From Zobellia barbeyronii (GTDB lineage Bacteria > Bacteroidota > Bacteroidia > Flavobacteriales > Flavobacteriaceae), in NCBI RefSeq assembly GCF_018603515.1, contig NZ_JACATN010000002.1, forward strand, positions 248,001 through 312,000: DNA of 64,000 nucleotides, read 5' to 3'. A program made the translations under genes and the position numbers. Positions 35,965-45,750 of this stretch are shown piece after piece (position 1 is the stretch's first letter; every line of letters starts with the position of its first letter). Under the pieces are notes generated by a model. The model was not told the origin of the DNA. It did no database searches and was given only the letters and a program-made list of their open reading frames with translations.

Positions 35965-38900
35965 CTAAAATTTTAAGTTTAAACCAAAGGTGTACGTAGT
36001 TAAAATAGGATAATAGCTTCCCGAGGAATTAATCTCTGGATCCCATCCATCTCTATAGGAATTAAAAGAATGTAAATTCTCTGCTCCTATATACATCCTT
36101 AGGTTATCTATGCCTATCAACTCAGTTAAAGAGTCAGGGAAATTATACCCTAATTGCACATTTTTAACTCTCAAATAACCTGCGTTTATTACCCAGTAGT
36201 CTGATGTAGCTGTATTTGGCGAACCACTATTAGTTAGTACCTCTAACCTTGGATAACCAGGATTACGTACTGGGTTATTAGCATCAAAACGACCATCCAT
36301 TTGCCATTTTTGAATATTTCCTAAGTTGAAAAAAGCATAACCTGCATAATTATCCAGCATACCTTTTACACCGCTCACCCCTTGAAGGAATAAAGAAAAG
36401 TCGAAGTTTTTATAATTCAAATTGATGTTAGCTCCGTACGTGTATTTAGGAATTCTACTTCCTAGATACGTCCTATCATAAGTAGGGTCTACTTTTCCAT
36501 CAGGCACACCATCAGGACCACTAATATCCTTATACCTAAAATCTCCTGCTTGGGAAGTAGGGTTTACAGCGCTTTGATCCGGCCAGCTAGAAGTTTCTCC
36601 ATCATTTAAGAATACACCATCAGTTTTGTAACCGTAGTACATCTGCATTGGATAACCTATAAAAAGGTCAGAACCGTTACCTACAAAACCATTTGGTTGC
36701 TCTACGTTACCTAAACCTAGAGTTACCACTTCATTGTTTATTACAGAAAAGTTTCCATTAATAGAATAACTAAAATCGCCTTTGCTGCCTCTATGTCCTA
36801 AATCAAATTCCCAACCTGTGTTCTTAACTGCTCCTGTATTGGTTTCGCTAATACCTACACCAAGTACAGAAGACACACTAGATGATGGCTTAAAAAGTAC
36901 ATCTGTAGTATTCCTTCTAAAATAGGTGGCGTTAAAAGTTACCTTTCCATCAAAGAGTCCTGTTTCAATACCTATATCGGTAGTTTCTGTTGACTCCCAT
37001 TTAATATTCGCATCTCGGTAATTAGAGTATGCAGCTCCTGTAGAAAGTCCGCCACCCAAAGCGTAATCACGGCCTGAAGCTAATACTGTTTGATATGGAT
37101 AGTTACCAATGTTCTGGTTTCCTAAAATACCCCAAGAAGCTTTGAACTTCAAGTTTGATAACCAATTAACATCTTCCAAGAAAGTTTCTTGAGAAGCTCT
37201 CCAACCTACTGCAGCAGCAGGAAAAACAGCATACTTGTTGCTTTTAGGAAATCTTGACGAACCATCATAACGAAGTGTGGCTTCAAAAAGGTAACGTTCA
37301 TCAAAACTATATTTTAACCTAGAAAAGAAAGATTGTAAAGCCCATTCAGAATCAAAACCAGCTGACTGCTGATTCTCTGCACTACCTAAATCTAATACCG
37401 TATAATCGTTACTAGCAAAATCTTGACGGTATCCATTGAAAAACGAAAATTCTTCATTTTCAAAAGAGTATCCTCCTAAAAAACTAAAATCATGAACACC
37501 CACTTCCTTAGACCATTCACCTGTAAATTGCAGTGTTTTGTAAATCTCTTTATTGCTATACTGGTTTAAATAAGACTGCCCCAAATAAATATCCTCGTTA
37601 AGGCGTTGCGATGCATAGTAAGAACGTTCCTCGTTCAGAGTAAAGTTGTAACCACCTATTACCGAAAAGGTTAAATCATCGGTCGGTTTATAGTCTAACT
37701 TTACATTTACACCTGCCTTTGTTTTTGGATTTTCCAAATAAGATTCCGAAGCCAACCAAGCTACAGGCGTACCACCGCTTTCAGGTCCAATACCATAATT
37801 ACCCTGAGAATCCTGGCCTAAAACTACTGCTGGATATCTAACGGCGTTAGAAACTAAATCTCCAACAAAACTTCCTGCATTATTAGCAGCATCAGTTGCT
37901 CTATTCGTTTCACTTCTATAACCTTGTCCTTTGTTTCCGGTTACTTGAGGCTCTTCTCTCTTTTCTACAGAACCAAAAAACCGTGTATTCAAATTAAACT
38001 TGTCTCCAAGTTTGTTCGTAAGGTTCATTCGGAAGTTGTACCTACTAAAACTGTTTTTTGGCACAATACCATCCTGCTCTAAAATACCTACAGAAACATA
38101 ATATTTATTCTTTTCATCGCCACCACTAAGAGTTAACGTGTGCGATGTCTGTACTCCATTCTTAGAGAAAAGATCATCTAAAAATTTTGTGTTCGGGTAA
38201 TTATCCAAATCACTTTCTGACTTGTATTTTGCAATGTCCTCTGCAGAAAAACTATTGCTACCAGAAGCTATATTGTACATCTCTGCATATTCCCAAGAGT
38301 TTACAAATTCAGGAAGCTCTGTTGCTGCGTTAAAACCTACGTAGCTATTATAATTCACGGAAAACTTATTATCAGCACCATTTTTGGTAGTAATTAAAAT
38401 TACCCCGTTTGCAGAACGTGCACCATAGATGGCAGCTGAAGAGGCATCTTTTAATACTGAAATAGACTTAATATCATCCGGGTTAATATCGTTCATACTT
38501 CCGGCAATACCATCTATCAGAACTAATGCATCTGGTGTAGCTCCAAAAGAACCTACTCCCCTAACACTTATACTACCGCCACTCTGTCCTGGCCTACCTG
38601 AACGTTGCACTACAGTAACACCAGGCATTTGACCCGTAATAGCCTGAGAAACTTGAGTAACTGGTCTATTCTCTATGTCTTTGGAAGATACTTGTGAAAC
38701 TGAACCTATTACATTCACCTTCTTTTGAGTACCAAAACCAACTACAACTACTTCATCTAAGCCCGCTGCACTTTCAACTAGTTTAATATTCAACGTAGTT
38801 TGTCCGTCAACCGGAATCTCTTTAGTAGCAAAACCAATATAGGAAACCACCAAAATAGCATCATCAGAACTAGGCTCTAGACTAAAATTACCGTCAAAAT

Positions 38901-39405
38901 CTGCGGTAACCCCGTTAGTTGTTCCTTTTTCTACAACATTAGCACCTGCAAGAGGCACTCCCATTTCATCTGTAATAACACCTGTTATAGACTGTTGGTC
39001 TTCCTCCAAATTATCTATTCCTGTACTTTCAATTGGCACTTTATACGAAGGGTCATTTTTAAGAACAATCTGGTTTTTTAGTAAGGTGTATGTAACACTA
39101 TTACCAAACACCATTTTTAAAACTTCTTTTATTGGGCGTTTCTCTACACTGAGAGTCACCCTTTTAGCTACGTTCAGCTGTCCCGATTTATAAAAGAAGC
39201 GGAACTCGCTTTGCGTTTCTATTTTTTTGAGTACACTTTCAATAGTCTCGTTATTGGCCTCTATAGAAACCTTCTTATTTTGCGAGTATGAATTCGCATG
39301 AAGATTGAACAAGGCAAAAGCAAACATTAGAATGGAGATTTTCACTGTGCGATTCTTGTTAAGAATGTTTTTCAATAGAATGAAAAACAATGGTTTTTTT
39401 TCCAT
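35965..39405 (-). CDS. SusC/RagA-type TonB-dependent transporter with STN signalling domain
   Basis: An outer-membrane energy-dependent importer of 1146 residues. Order: signal peptide (about 1-42), STN domain (about 46-115; ESVLKKIETQSEFRF), carboxypeptidase-D-like repeat (about 140-212; ITGVITDEMGVPLAGANV), TonB-box region LDEVVVVGFGTQKK, plug (VLKDASSAAIYGARSANGVILITTK), then a 22-strand barrel ending in FGLNLKF. The STN domain contacts a FecR anti-sigma factor, which is the next upstream gene. The locus is therefore switched on by its own substrate through cell-surface signalling. Confidence 0.95.
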   Translation of the reverse strand: MEKKPLFFILLKNILNKNRTVKISILMFAFALFNLHANSYSQNKKVSIEANNETIESVLKKIETQSEFRFFYKSGQLNVAKRVTLSVEKRPIKEVLKMVFGNSVTYTLLKNQIVLKNDPSYKVPIESTGIDNLEEDQQSITGVITDEMGVPLAGANVVEKGTTNGVTADFDGNFSLEPSSDDAILVVSYIGFATKEIPVDGQTTLNIKLVESAAGLDEVVVVGFGTQKKVNVIGSVSQVSSKDIENRPVTQVSQAITGQMPGVTVVQRSGRPGQSGGSISVRGVGSFGATPDALVLIDGIAGSMNDINPDDIKSISVLKDASSAAIYGARSANGVILITTKNGADNKFSVNYNSYVGFNAATELPEFVNSWEYAEMYNIASGSNSFSAEDIAKYKSESDLDNYPNTKFLDDLFSKNGVQTSHTLTLSGGDEKNKYYVSVGILEQDGIVPKNSFSRYNFRMNLTNKLGDKFNLNTRFFGSVEKREEPQVTGNKGQGYRSETNRATDAANNAGSFVGDLVSNAVRYPAVVLGQDSQGNYGIGPESGGTPVAWLASESYLENPKTKAGVNVKLDYKPTDDLTFSVIGGYNFTLNEERSYYASQRLNEDIYLGQSYLNQYSNKEIYKTLQFTGEWSKEVGVHDFSFLGGYSFENEEFSFFNGYRQDFASNDYTVLDLGSAENQQSAGFDSEWALQSFFSRLKYSFDERYLFEATLRYDGSSRFPKSNKYAVFPAAAVGWRASQETFLEDVNWLSNLKFKASWGILGNQNIGNYPYQTVLASGRDYALGGGLSTGAAYSNYRDANIKWESTETTDIGIETGLFDGKVTFNATYFRRNTTDVLFKPSSSVSSVLGVGISETNTGAVKNTGWEFDLGHRGSKGDFSYSINGNFSVINNEVVTLGLGNVEQPNGFVGNGSDLFIGYPMQMYYGYKTDGVFLNDGETSSWPDQSAVNPTSQAGDFRYKDISGPDGVPDGKVDPTYDRTYLGSRIPKYTYGANINLNYKNFDFSLFLQGVSGVKGMLDNYAGYAFFNLGNIQKWQMDGRFDANNPVRNPGYPRLEVLTNSGSPNTATSDYWVINAGYLRVKNVQLGYNFPDSLTELIGIDNLRMYIGAENLHSFNSYRDGWDPEINSSGSYYPILTTYTFGLNLKF

Positions 39406-39455
39406 ATTTTTAAAGGATTTTGATTTGTTATTACTCGGATTGAAATCACTATTTG

Positions 39456-39490
39456 TCGGGGGACGTTGCCGCGTTCCCCGATTTTTTTTT
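39456..39490 (+). terminator. Plus-strand terminator between fecR and susC, antisense to the susC leader
   Basis: On the plus strand, TCGGGGGACG pairs with CGTTCCCCGA (one G-U) around a six-base loop and runs into nine T residues. The minus strand, which is the coding direction of both neighbours, has a mismatch in the stem and an A run instead of a U tail. The element therefore ends a plus-strand RNA that would be antisense to the start of susC. No plus-strand gene precedes it, so a cis-antisense small RNA is the likely client. Confidence 0.75.
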
Positions 39491-39508
39491 GGCTTTAAGT
39501 CACATAAA

Positions 39509-40636
39509 TTATGTTGGTTTTTTAATTCGTATTTGGTTATTGGTTATCTCGTAATCAAACTCAGCACTCTCCTTAAAAGTGTCAAGTAAATCTTCTATAG
39601 TTTCATTTTTAAAAGCACCTCTAAACCGGACAGATTCTAGCTCTGTATATCCATTTTCAATTCGGACTCCGTAGCGACGCTCTATCTTTCTTACAATATC
39701 TTCAAAAGGCTCATTATTAAAAGTTAAATCACCATTACGCCAGTTTAGGTAATCGCTTATATCTACCTCGGTTATTATCAAAGCATCTTCCTGCATTGCC
39801 GCTTTTTGACCTGGTTTTAGAATACTTAAACTATCACTCACTTGACCAGCACGCTTATCACTAATAGCTACACTACCTTCTGCGAGTACCGCGTAAGTTT
39901 CTTCACCGGTATAACAGCTAACATTAAAATGAGTTCCTAAAACCTGAACATCAATATCTTTAGCTACCACAGTAAATTTATGTTCGGGGTCTTTGGCTAC
40001 TTCAAAATAAGCCTCGCCTTTTAAAAATACTTTTCGGTCTTGTCCTTTGACAAAACTTACGGGGTACTTTAAAGAAGTATCTGCATTTAGGTGTACAAGT
40101 GTGCCATCAGAAAGTTTCAGCTCAAAAGTTTTTCCTTTAGGAATAATAATCTCATTATAGACCAACTCAGTAGTTGCCTTACCATGATAGACCATTTGGT
40201 CATTAGATTGGGATGCTAAAATGTTTCCGTCTTCATCGGTAATAGATTCTCCACCACCAACAATAATTTTTCTTGCTTGGTTGTCTCCTGTCTTTAAAAC
40301 AATAGCATTATCTTCTATAACTAAGTTGGACTTTTCACTGCCGTTTTTTGATAGAAAATTGAAAACCATGGCAAGTCCCACTAAACCAATAAAAATGGCC
40401 GCGTACTTTAGTATAAAACCGTTGAAGTTATTTTTATTTGCTTGTGGAACCTTAGTCTTACCTGCAATTTTCTGCCAAACCTCTTCTTTTGTTTCGCTAT
40501 CAAATCTAAAATCTGACGTTGGATTACTCTCACTTTGGTATGATTCAAGAAAACGCTCCATTAAGTCTCTCTCTTCCTGAGAACACTCATTGTTCACATA
40601 TTTTTTAAAGAGCTTTTTTGCTTTTTTTTCGTTCAT
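39509..40636 (-). CDS. FecR-type anti-sigma factor
   Basis: Holds the ECF sigma factor inactive until the SusC STN domain signals. The 375-residue protein has a cytoplasmic N-terminal part (residues 1-72; SQEERDLMERFL), one membrane segment (about 76-96, ILKYAAIFIGLVGLAMVF), a periplasmic FecR domain (about 155-260; GKTFELKLSDGTLVHLNADT) and a C-terminal DUF4974/STN-like domain (about 300-375; LTFNNEPFEDIVRKIERRY). It is flanked by the ECF gene (188 bases upstream) and susC (103 bases downstream), the standard order. Confidence 0.95.
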   Translation of the reverse strand: MNEKKAKKLFKKYVNNECSQEERDLMERFLESYQSESNPTSDFRFDSETKEEVWQKIAGKTKVPQANKNNFNGFILKYAAIFIGLVGLAMVFNFLSKNGSEKSNLVIEDNAIVLKTGDNQARKIIVGGGESITDEDGNILASQSNDQMVYHGKATTELVYNEIIIPKGKTFELKLSDGTLVHLNADTSLKYPVSFVKGQDRKVFLKGEAYFEVAKDPEHKFTVVAKDIDVQVLGTHFNVSCYTGEETYAVLAEGSVAISDKRAGQVSDSLSILKPGQKAAMQEDALIITEVDISDYLNWRNGDLTFNNEPFEDIVRKIERRYGVRIENGYTELESVRFRGAFKNETIEDLLDTFKESAEFDYEITNNQIRIKKPT

Positions 40637-40824
40637 TTATATCTCAATTAGAAAACGATATCACAACTAAGTACCCAAACTAATGCGATGGTACACGTTA
40701 GAAGTCCATTATTTTTTAAAATCGATAAAATAAAAGTGAAAAAATTAAGGAATACACATTACTGATGTAACCTAAAAGAATGTTAAAACCCTAATAAACA
40801 GATATTATAAGCTGATGATAGTTT

Positions 40825-41394
40825 CTAATGAAGAAGGATAAGAGAAATAATAACAGCTTCTTCTAATTGAAGATTGTTTCGTAGAAATGCCAATGCTTTT
40901 GAAATTTGATTTTTTACCGCCTGTACGGATATCTCAAGTTCTTCCGCTATTTCTTTATTCGATTTATGATCATACCTGCTCAACACAAAAATATGACGAC
41001 ATCTTTTAGGCAATTTTGCTACTTGATCCCGAATGATTTGATTAAGCTCAGAATATTCTATTTGATCTGAAACGTTCATTGAAACGTCTATAATATTCAA
41101 TCTGGTCAAATCTTCAGTTGAAAATTTGTTATTTCTGAAATGATTGAATATTTGAAATTTTACAGCTTGAAAGAGATACGGTTTTAGAGAAGATATGTTA
41201 CTAGTCTTTCTTTTTGCCCAAAGCGATATAAAAACCTCCTGAATAATATCTTCACAAATTACCTTGTCCTTTATAATGTTGTGAGCGTATATAAACAGAA
41301 CTTTAGAGTATTTCTCATAAACAGCCTTGAAAGAAGAATTATCGTCTTCCTTCATGCCTTCTAAGAGCCTTATGTCTTCAGTTATCATTTTCAT
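40825..41394 (-). CDS. ECF-type RNA polymerase sigma factor
   Basis: A sigma-70 family group 4 factor of 189 residues from the ATG at 41394; an ATG at 41388 and a TTG at 41409 are alternatives. Region 2 covers about 15-80 (FKAVYEKYSKVLFIYA, then EDIIQEVFISLWAKR). Region 4 covers about 120-180 (LPKRCRHIFVLSRYDHKSNKEIAEELEISVQAVK). It is expected to transcribe the susC operon once FecR releases it. The upstream gap shares a 20-base element with the kinase/regulator gap at 5818. Confidence 0.93.
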   Translation of the reverse strand: MKMITEDIRLLEGMKEDDNSSFKAVYEKYSKVLFIYAHNIIKDKVICEDIIQEVFISLWAKRKTSNISSLKPYLFQAVKFQIFNHFRNNKFSTEDLTRLNIIDVSMNVSDQIEYSELNQIIRDQVAKLPKRCRHIFVLSRYDHKSNKEIAEELEISVQAVKNQISKALAFLRNNLQLEEAVIISLILLH

Positions 41395-41517
41395 CTCACC
41401 GCGTAACAAGATGCTAAATCTATAAAAAATAGATTAAATATTACGACAATGGTAAAAAGAACACTTATTTTTAATTAAATACCTTACAATTCTAACTAAA
41501 AATTAGAAATACGCCCC

Positions 41518-44500
41518 CTATTTACTATAGTTAATCTTATACCTCCAATAACTTATAGCACCAAGAATTGCGGCTGCCAGAACTATATACCAAATATAAT
41601 CTGGCGTAATAGCGGCTGCGCCACTTTGCCCGTAACTATGTAAACCTACCAAGTAGTAGTTTACTCCAAAATAAGTCATCATGATACTTCCAAAAGCAAT
41701 AACACTAAGAAAGTTGAATGCCCATCTACTTCGCAAAGCAGGTACCAAGCGGGTATGAATAACAAAGGCGTATATCATAATAGATATTAGTGCCCATGTT
41801 TCTTTTGGATCCCAGCCCCAATACCTACCCCAACTTTCGTTGGCCCATTGGCCACCTAAAAAGTTACCAATAGTTAACATGACCAAACCTACTGTCATGG
41901 ACAATTCATTGATTATCGTCAATTCTTTTATATTCAAGTCCATTACAGCCTTGTTTTTCTTATTGGTAAAAATCATAAGTAATAGAGAAACTAAACCTAG
42001 AATCATTGCAACAGATAACGGTCCGTAACTAGCCACAATAACCGCAACATGAACCATTAGCCAATAACTATCAAGTACCGGAACCAAAGTAGAAATTGCT
42101 GGATCCACCCAGTTTAAATGGGCAATTGTCAATAACATACTGGTAACAAATGCAGAAGCTGCAATAGTCATATCACTTTTTCTGGCAAAGAGAAGCCCCA
42201 TTCCCATAGTTGCCCAAGAAACGTACAGAATACTTTCATATGCATTGGTCCAAGGAGCGTGACCTGAAATGTACCATCGCAAAATAAGACCTGCTGTATG
42301 CCATAAGAACAAGATGAAAATAGTACCCTTTAAGGAGTAAACTGCCATACGCCAAATGGAGCGGTCTTTAAAAATTTGGAATACTAAAACAAAAAACATG
42401 ATTACGCCAACTAAAGCATATAGCTTATATAGCATATTGAAAATATTCAGCTTATTGTAAATTACTTCGGCATTGATCTTATCTTCTGAAGGGAGCACCT
42501 CTGCTCCGTGGTTTTTTTGGTTTTGCTTGAATGCTTCTAACAACTTATCCGCATTGGCATAATCACCCGTCTCCTTTGCTTTACGCAAGGTCATTAGATA
42601 ATAAGGCACCGAGTTTTTTATAAAATTAGCATAAAGCGAATCTGAAACTTGGTACTGCCCTCCCCTATATTCTATGGCTGAAATCCATTTGTTATTTTCA
42701 TCATTCAATAAAGGGAAAACCTTTATAATACGACCACTTAAAGCTTGATCCAAAAGACTTAAACGAATGTTGGCTTCTTTAATATCCTTATCAAACTGAT
42801 TAGGGATATTGGTAGATGTAGCTTTTGCTAAAAATGGCTCTAATTTGTAATTACCTTCCTTATCAAAGAAATCAGTTGCTTTTACAAATGGTTGTCCTTC
42901 TGGTATACCTATTACGTGACGTATACTATCGTTCTTTCCTTTTTTATCTACAGCTAAAAACTCTGCATTATACCAAGCGGCCGGACTTAACATCATGGAT
43001 AAGAATACCTGATCAGCATTCATATCTTTATAAACATCCTTTAAACTTAGCTTCCGAAGCAATTCTGAAGAAAAGGTATTTATTGGCTTCATCCGCCCTC
43101 CTTCATCTTGAATCACAAGTTTTCCGAACTTCTCCGCATGCTCTTCAGAAACAATCGTAGTTTGTAAAAGCGAATCTATTTGGGACTGTGTAGGCGCCAT
43201 ATTACTATGGTCATGACCATCATCTGCGGAATGTTCTTGGGCATTCACATTTAACAACATACCCAAAACAAGAACCGCTGTCAGTTTTGCTTTTTTGCTT
43301 TTCAATTTATCAAGAGAAACGGCTAAATCCTTAAACCTTGTTTTTCCAAAGAACATAATACCCATTAAGCCAATGTACAGCAAGAAGTATCCTAAATAGG
43401 TAATACGCGTACCCCATTGATCATGATTTACAGATAGAACAGTTCCTTTTTCATCTGGACTAAAACTAGATTGGAAAAAGCGATACCCCTTATGATCAAG
43501 AATATTATTCATAAAAATGCTATAGTCAAAATCCCTGTCGTCTTCAACAGTAACCTTACTCATGAAAGATTTGTACCCCTGCTCTGTACCAGGATATTTT
43601 TCTGCTATAAAATCATTCAGTTTAATACTAAAAGGAAGTTCATATACTTTGGAACCATAGCTCAGACTAAAATCCAGTCCGCCTACATTTACTTTCTCAG
43701 AGAAATTAGAAATACCTTTCCCTCCCAATAATTTTTGCTGAACGGTTTCTCCATTAACCGTAATATCTACTATCATGGCATCCAGAGTAGCATCAGTCAT
43801 TTTTTCCTTTGAGACTTTTACAACACCATAAGAACCCTTTACTACAGGTTCAGGAACTACAAATTGCATTCCTGCCGTTGAGTATAATGAGCGTAATACA
43901 AATTCTTGAAGACTATCCTTTGCGACCTGACCTTTAAACTGGTCTGCCATTCGCATATAATTACCCTCAAAAGGAGTTCTTATAGTATAAGCCCCATCCT
44001 TTTCAAAAATGTTAATGGCACCTTCAGTGTCATTGTTCAATGAAAAAAGCACATTGTGAATGCTAGAAACTTTGCCACTTTCTAGAAAGTGCTCATGTCT
44101 TTGCCCATCACCTGCCTCAACAATCTTTAAATACGTTTTTCCGTTTTCATCTGGAATTAATCCCTCTTCTGCCCCATCAATAAAACCTGCATAAGAAATA
44201 GTAAAGGGTTGACCGTTAAAATCTGACTTCCAAGGTAATCTAGATTTTATATCCTCTGCCGTAACTATTAAATCTTCCTGTAATGTTTTTCTTTTAGCCT
44301 CTCCGTTAATGTCACCGTCTACATAAGCGGTTAGATAAGTTTTGTCCGAATAGAATACTTTTTCCGATTTGCCCTCACGAATAGGCATCATACCCTCGTA
44401 ACTGATATAACGGGTTACAAATGCTCCAATTATGATAAAAATCCATGAAAGGTGAAGTGTTAGAACTGCCCATTTTTCCCAACGTAGCAAACGGTATCTG

Positions 44501-44697
44501 AACATGTTACCAATAAAATTGATTACAAAAAAGACCATAATAGCCTCAAACCATGTGGTGTTGTAAATCCAAATTCTAGCTGTTTCAGTGCTGTATTTAC
44601 TTTCTATGAACGTTCCTAGCCCCATTGCAATAGCAAAGACTATAAAAAGAACGGACATTAAACGGGTGGAGAAAAAGAATTTTTTGAGCATGTTCAT
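41518..44697 (-). CDS. ccsBA: CcsBA-type cytochrome c biogenesis protein (ResB-CcsA fusion)
   Basis: Moves heme across the membrane and attaches it to c-type cytochromes (System II). From the ATG at 44697 the protein has about 1059 residues. The N-terminal ResB-like part has membrane helices near the start and a large periplasmic domain. A helix near residue 475 is followed by a His-rich stretch (EHSADDGHDHS). A further soluble region (about 500-750) then leads to the CcsA part with many helices and the tryptophan-rich heme motif WGRYWGWDPKETWALI near residue 965. CcsA histidines sit in the flanking loops. It is monocistronic and divergent from the DUF2520 gene. Confidence 0.93.
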   Translation of the reverse strand: MNMLKKFFFSTRLMSVLFIVFAIAMGLGTFIESKYSTETARIWIYNTTWFEAIMVFFVINFIGNMFRYRLLRWEKWAVLTLHLSWIFIIIGAFVTRYISYEGMMPIREGKSEKVFYSDKTYLTAYVDGDINGEAKRKTLQEDLIVTAEDIKSRLPWKSDFNGQPFTISYAGFIDGAEEGLIPDENGKTYLKIVEAGDGQRHEHFLESGKVSSIHNVLFSLNNDTEGAINIFEKDGAYTIRTPFEGNYMRMADQFKGQVAKDSLQEFVLRSLYSTAGMQFVVPEPVVKGSYGVVKVSKEKMTDATLDAMIVDITVNGETVQQKLLGGKGISNFSEKVNVGGLDFSLSYGSKVYELPFSIKLNDFIAEKYPGTEQGYKSFMSKVTVEDDRDFDYSIFMNNILDHKGYRFFQSSFSPDEKGTVLSVNHDQWGTRITYLGYFLLYIGLMGIMFFGKTRFKDLAVSLDKLKSKKAKLTAVLVLGMLLNVNAQEHSADDGHDHSNMAPTQSQIDSLLQTTIVSEEHAEKFGKLVIQDEGGRMKPINTFSSELLRKLSLKDVYKDMNADQVFLSMMLSPAAWYNAEFLAVDKKGKNDSIRHVIGIPEGQPFVKATDFFDKEGNYKLEPFLAKATSTNIPNQFDKDIKEANIRLSLLDQALSGRIIKVFPLLNDENNKWISAIEYRGGQYQVSDSLYANFIKNSVPYYLMTLRKAKETGDYANADKLLEAFKQNQKNHGAEVLPSEDKINAEVIYNKLNIFNMLYKLYALVGVIMFFVLVFQIFKDRSIWRMAVYSLKGTIFILFLWHTAGLILRWYISGHAPWTNAYESILYVSWATMGMGLLFARKSDMTIAASAFVTSMLLTIAHLNWVDPAISTLVPVLDSYWLMVHVAVIVASYGPLSVAMILGLVSLLLMIFTNKKNKAVMDLNIKELTIINELSMTVGLVMLTIGNFLGGQWANESWGRYWGWDPKETWALISIMIYAFVIHTRLVPALRSRWAFNFLSVIAFGSIMMTYFGVNYYLVGLHSYGQSGAAAITPDYIWYIVLAAAILGAISYWRYKINYSK

Positions 44698-44985
44698 CGG
44701 CAGCAACTAAATTGGTTTTCAGCAGGCAAAAATACGCCCTTTTTCTTATTTACAGGAAGATAGAGCAATCTAAAGTCTTGCGAAAACTGTTAATTATAAG
44801 TGAAAATTTTATGGGATTCATTTTAGGGAAAGTAGATTTTTTTATAGACCGAAATAGATAATAGTCTTTATTACAAATTCCATAGAAACGGGAGTATCAT
44901 TTTCTTCTCCTTAAAGTAAAATGTTTGAATTATTTTTCAGCAAAACAAAGTCTCTTTTACGTAATTATATGCTTATTTTCGCCTC

Positions 44986-45750
44986 ATGATTAAGGTAAGC
45001 ATTTTAGGTACCGGCAATGTTGCAACCCACCTTTTCAAGGCTTTTTCAAAGTCGGACGAAATAGAGATTGTTCAAGTTATAGGTCGAAATAAAAAAGCGC
45101 TTCTAGCTCTTGCTCCAGAGGAAAAAATAACCTCTGATTTCTCTAATTTAAATGAATCTGATATCTATATAATCGCTTTAAGTGATAATTCTATAAAAAC
45201 TGTATCAGAACTACTTACACATAAAAATAAATTAATAGTTCACACTTCTGGAAGCACGCCAATGAACGAACTGTCTCGCCACGAGAGACATGGTGTTTTT
45301 TACCCACTGCAGACCTTTAGTAAATCTAACGAACTAGATTTCAAGAAGGTTCCAATCTGTTTAGAAGCAGAAAACAAAGAAGACTTGGTGCTATTGAAAA
45401 AGCTAGCAAATCTTGTTTCAGAAAACGTATACGAAATACACACGGAACAACGCAAAAGCCTTCACCTTGCTGCCGTATTTGTAAATAATTTTACCAATCA
45501 CCTTTATCATATGGGTTCTGAAATTTGTAAGGAAAATAATGTTCGTTTTGAAATTTTAAGCCCGCTTATACAGGAAACGGCAAGAAAAATCGAAACCTTA
45601 TCACCTTACGAGGCCCAAACTGGTCCTGCTAGGCGAAACGATTCAAAAACCATTGCAAACCAGTTAGAACAAATAAAAAAACAAGAGCTCAAGGCAGTCT
45701 ACGAACTGTTGAGCAAATCTATACAAGCAACTTATGGAAAAGAGCTATAA
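44986..45750 (+). CDS. Rossmann-like and DUF2520 domain protein
   Basis: A 254-residue protein with an N-terminal NAD(P)-binding fold (VSILGTGNVATHLFKAF at residues 4-20) and a C-terminal all-helical DUF2520 domain (about 120-250; LHLAAVFVNNFTNHLYHMG, TGPARRNDSKTI). It resembles 6-phosphogluconate or F420-dependent dehydrogenases, but no substrate is known. It overlaps the KdsC-like gene by 17 bases and runs with maf, an arrangement common in Flavobacteriaceae. Confidence 0.85.
   Translation: MIKVSILGTGNVATHLFKAFSKSDEIEIVQVIGRNKKALLALAPEEKITSDFSNLNESDIYIIALSDNSIKTVSELLTHKNKLIVHTSGSTPMNELSRHERHGVFYPLQTFSKSNELDFKKVPICLEAENKEDLVLLKKLANLVSENVYEIHTEQRKSLHLAAVFVNNFTNHLYHMGSEICKENNVRFEILSPLIQETARKIETLSPYEAQTGPARRNDSKTIANQLEQIKKQELKAVYELLSKSIQATYGKEL

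Noticed and set aside
39305-39589. Plus-strand open frame across the fecR-susC gap
   Set aside because: It runs through the antisense terminator at 39456-39490 and encodes low-complexity sequence. If a plus-strand RNA exists here it is more likely non-coding.
40221-40580. 119-codon plus-strand frame inside fecR
   Set aside because: Antisense to conserved FecR residues and lacks any recognisable domain.
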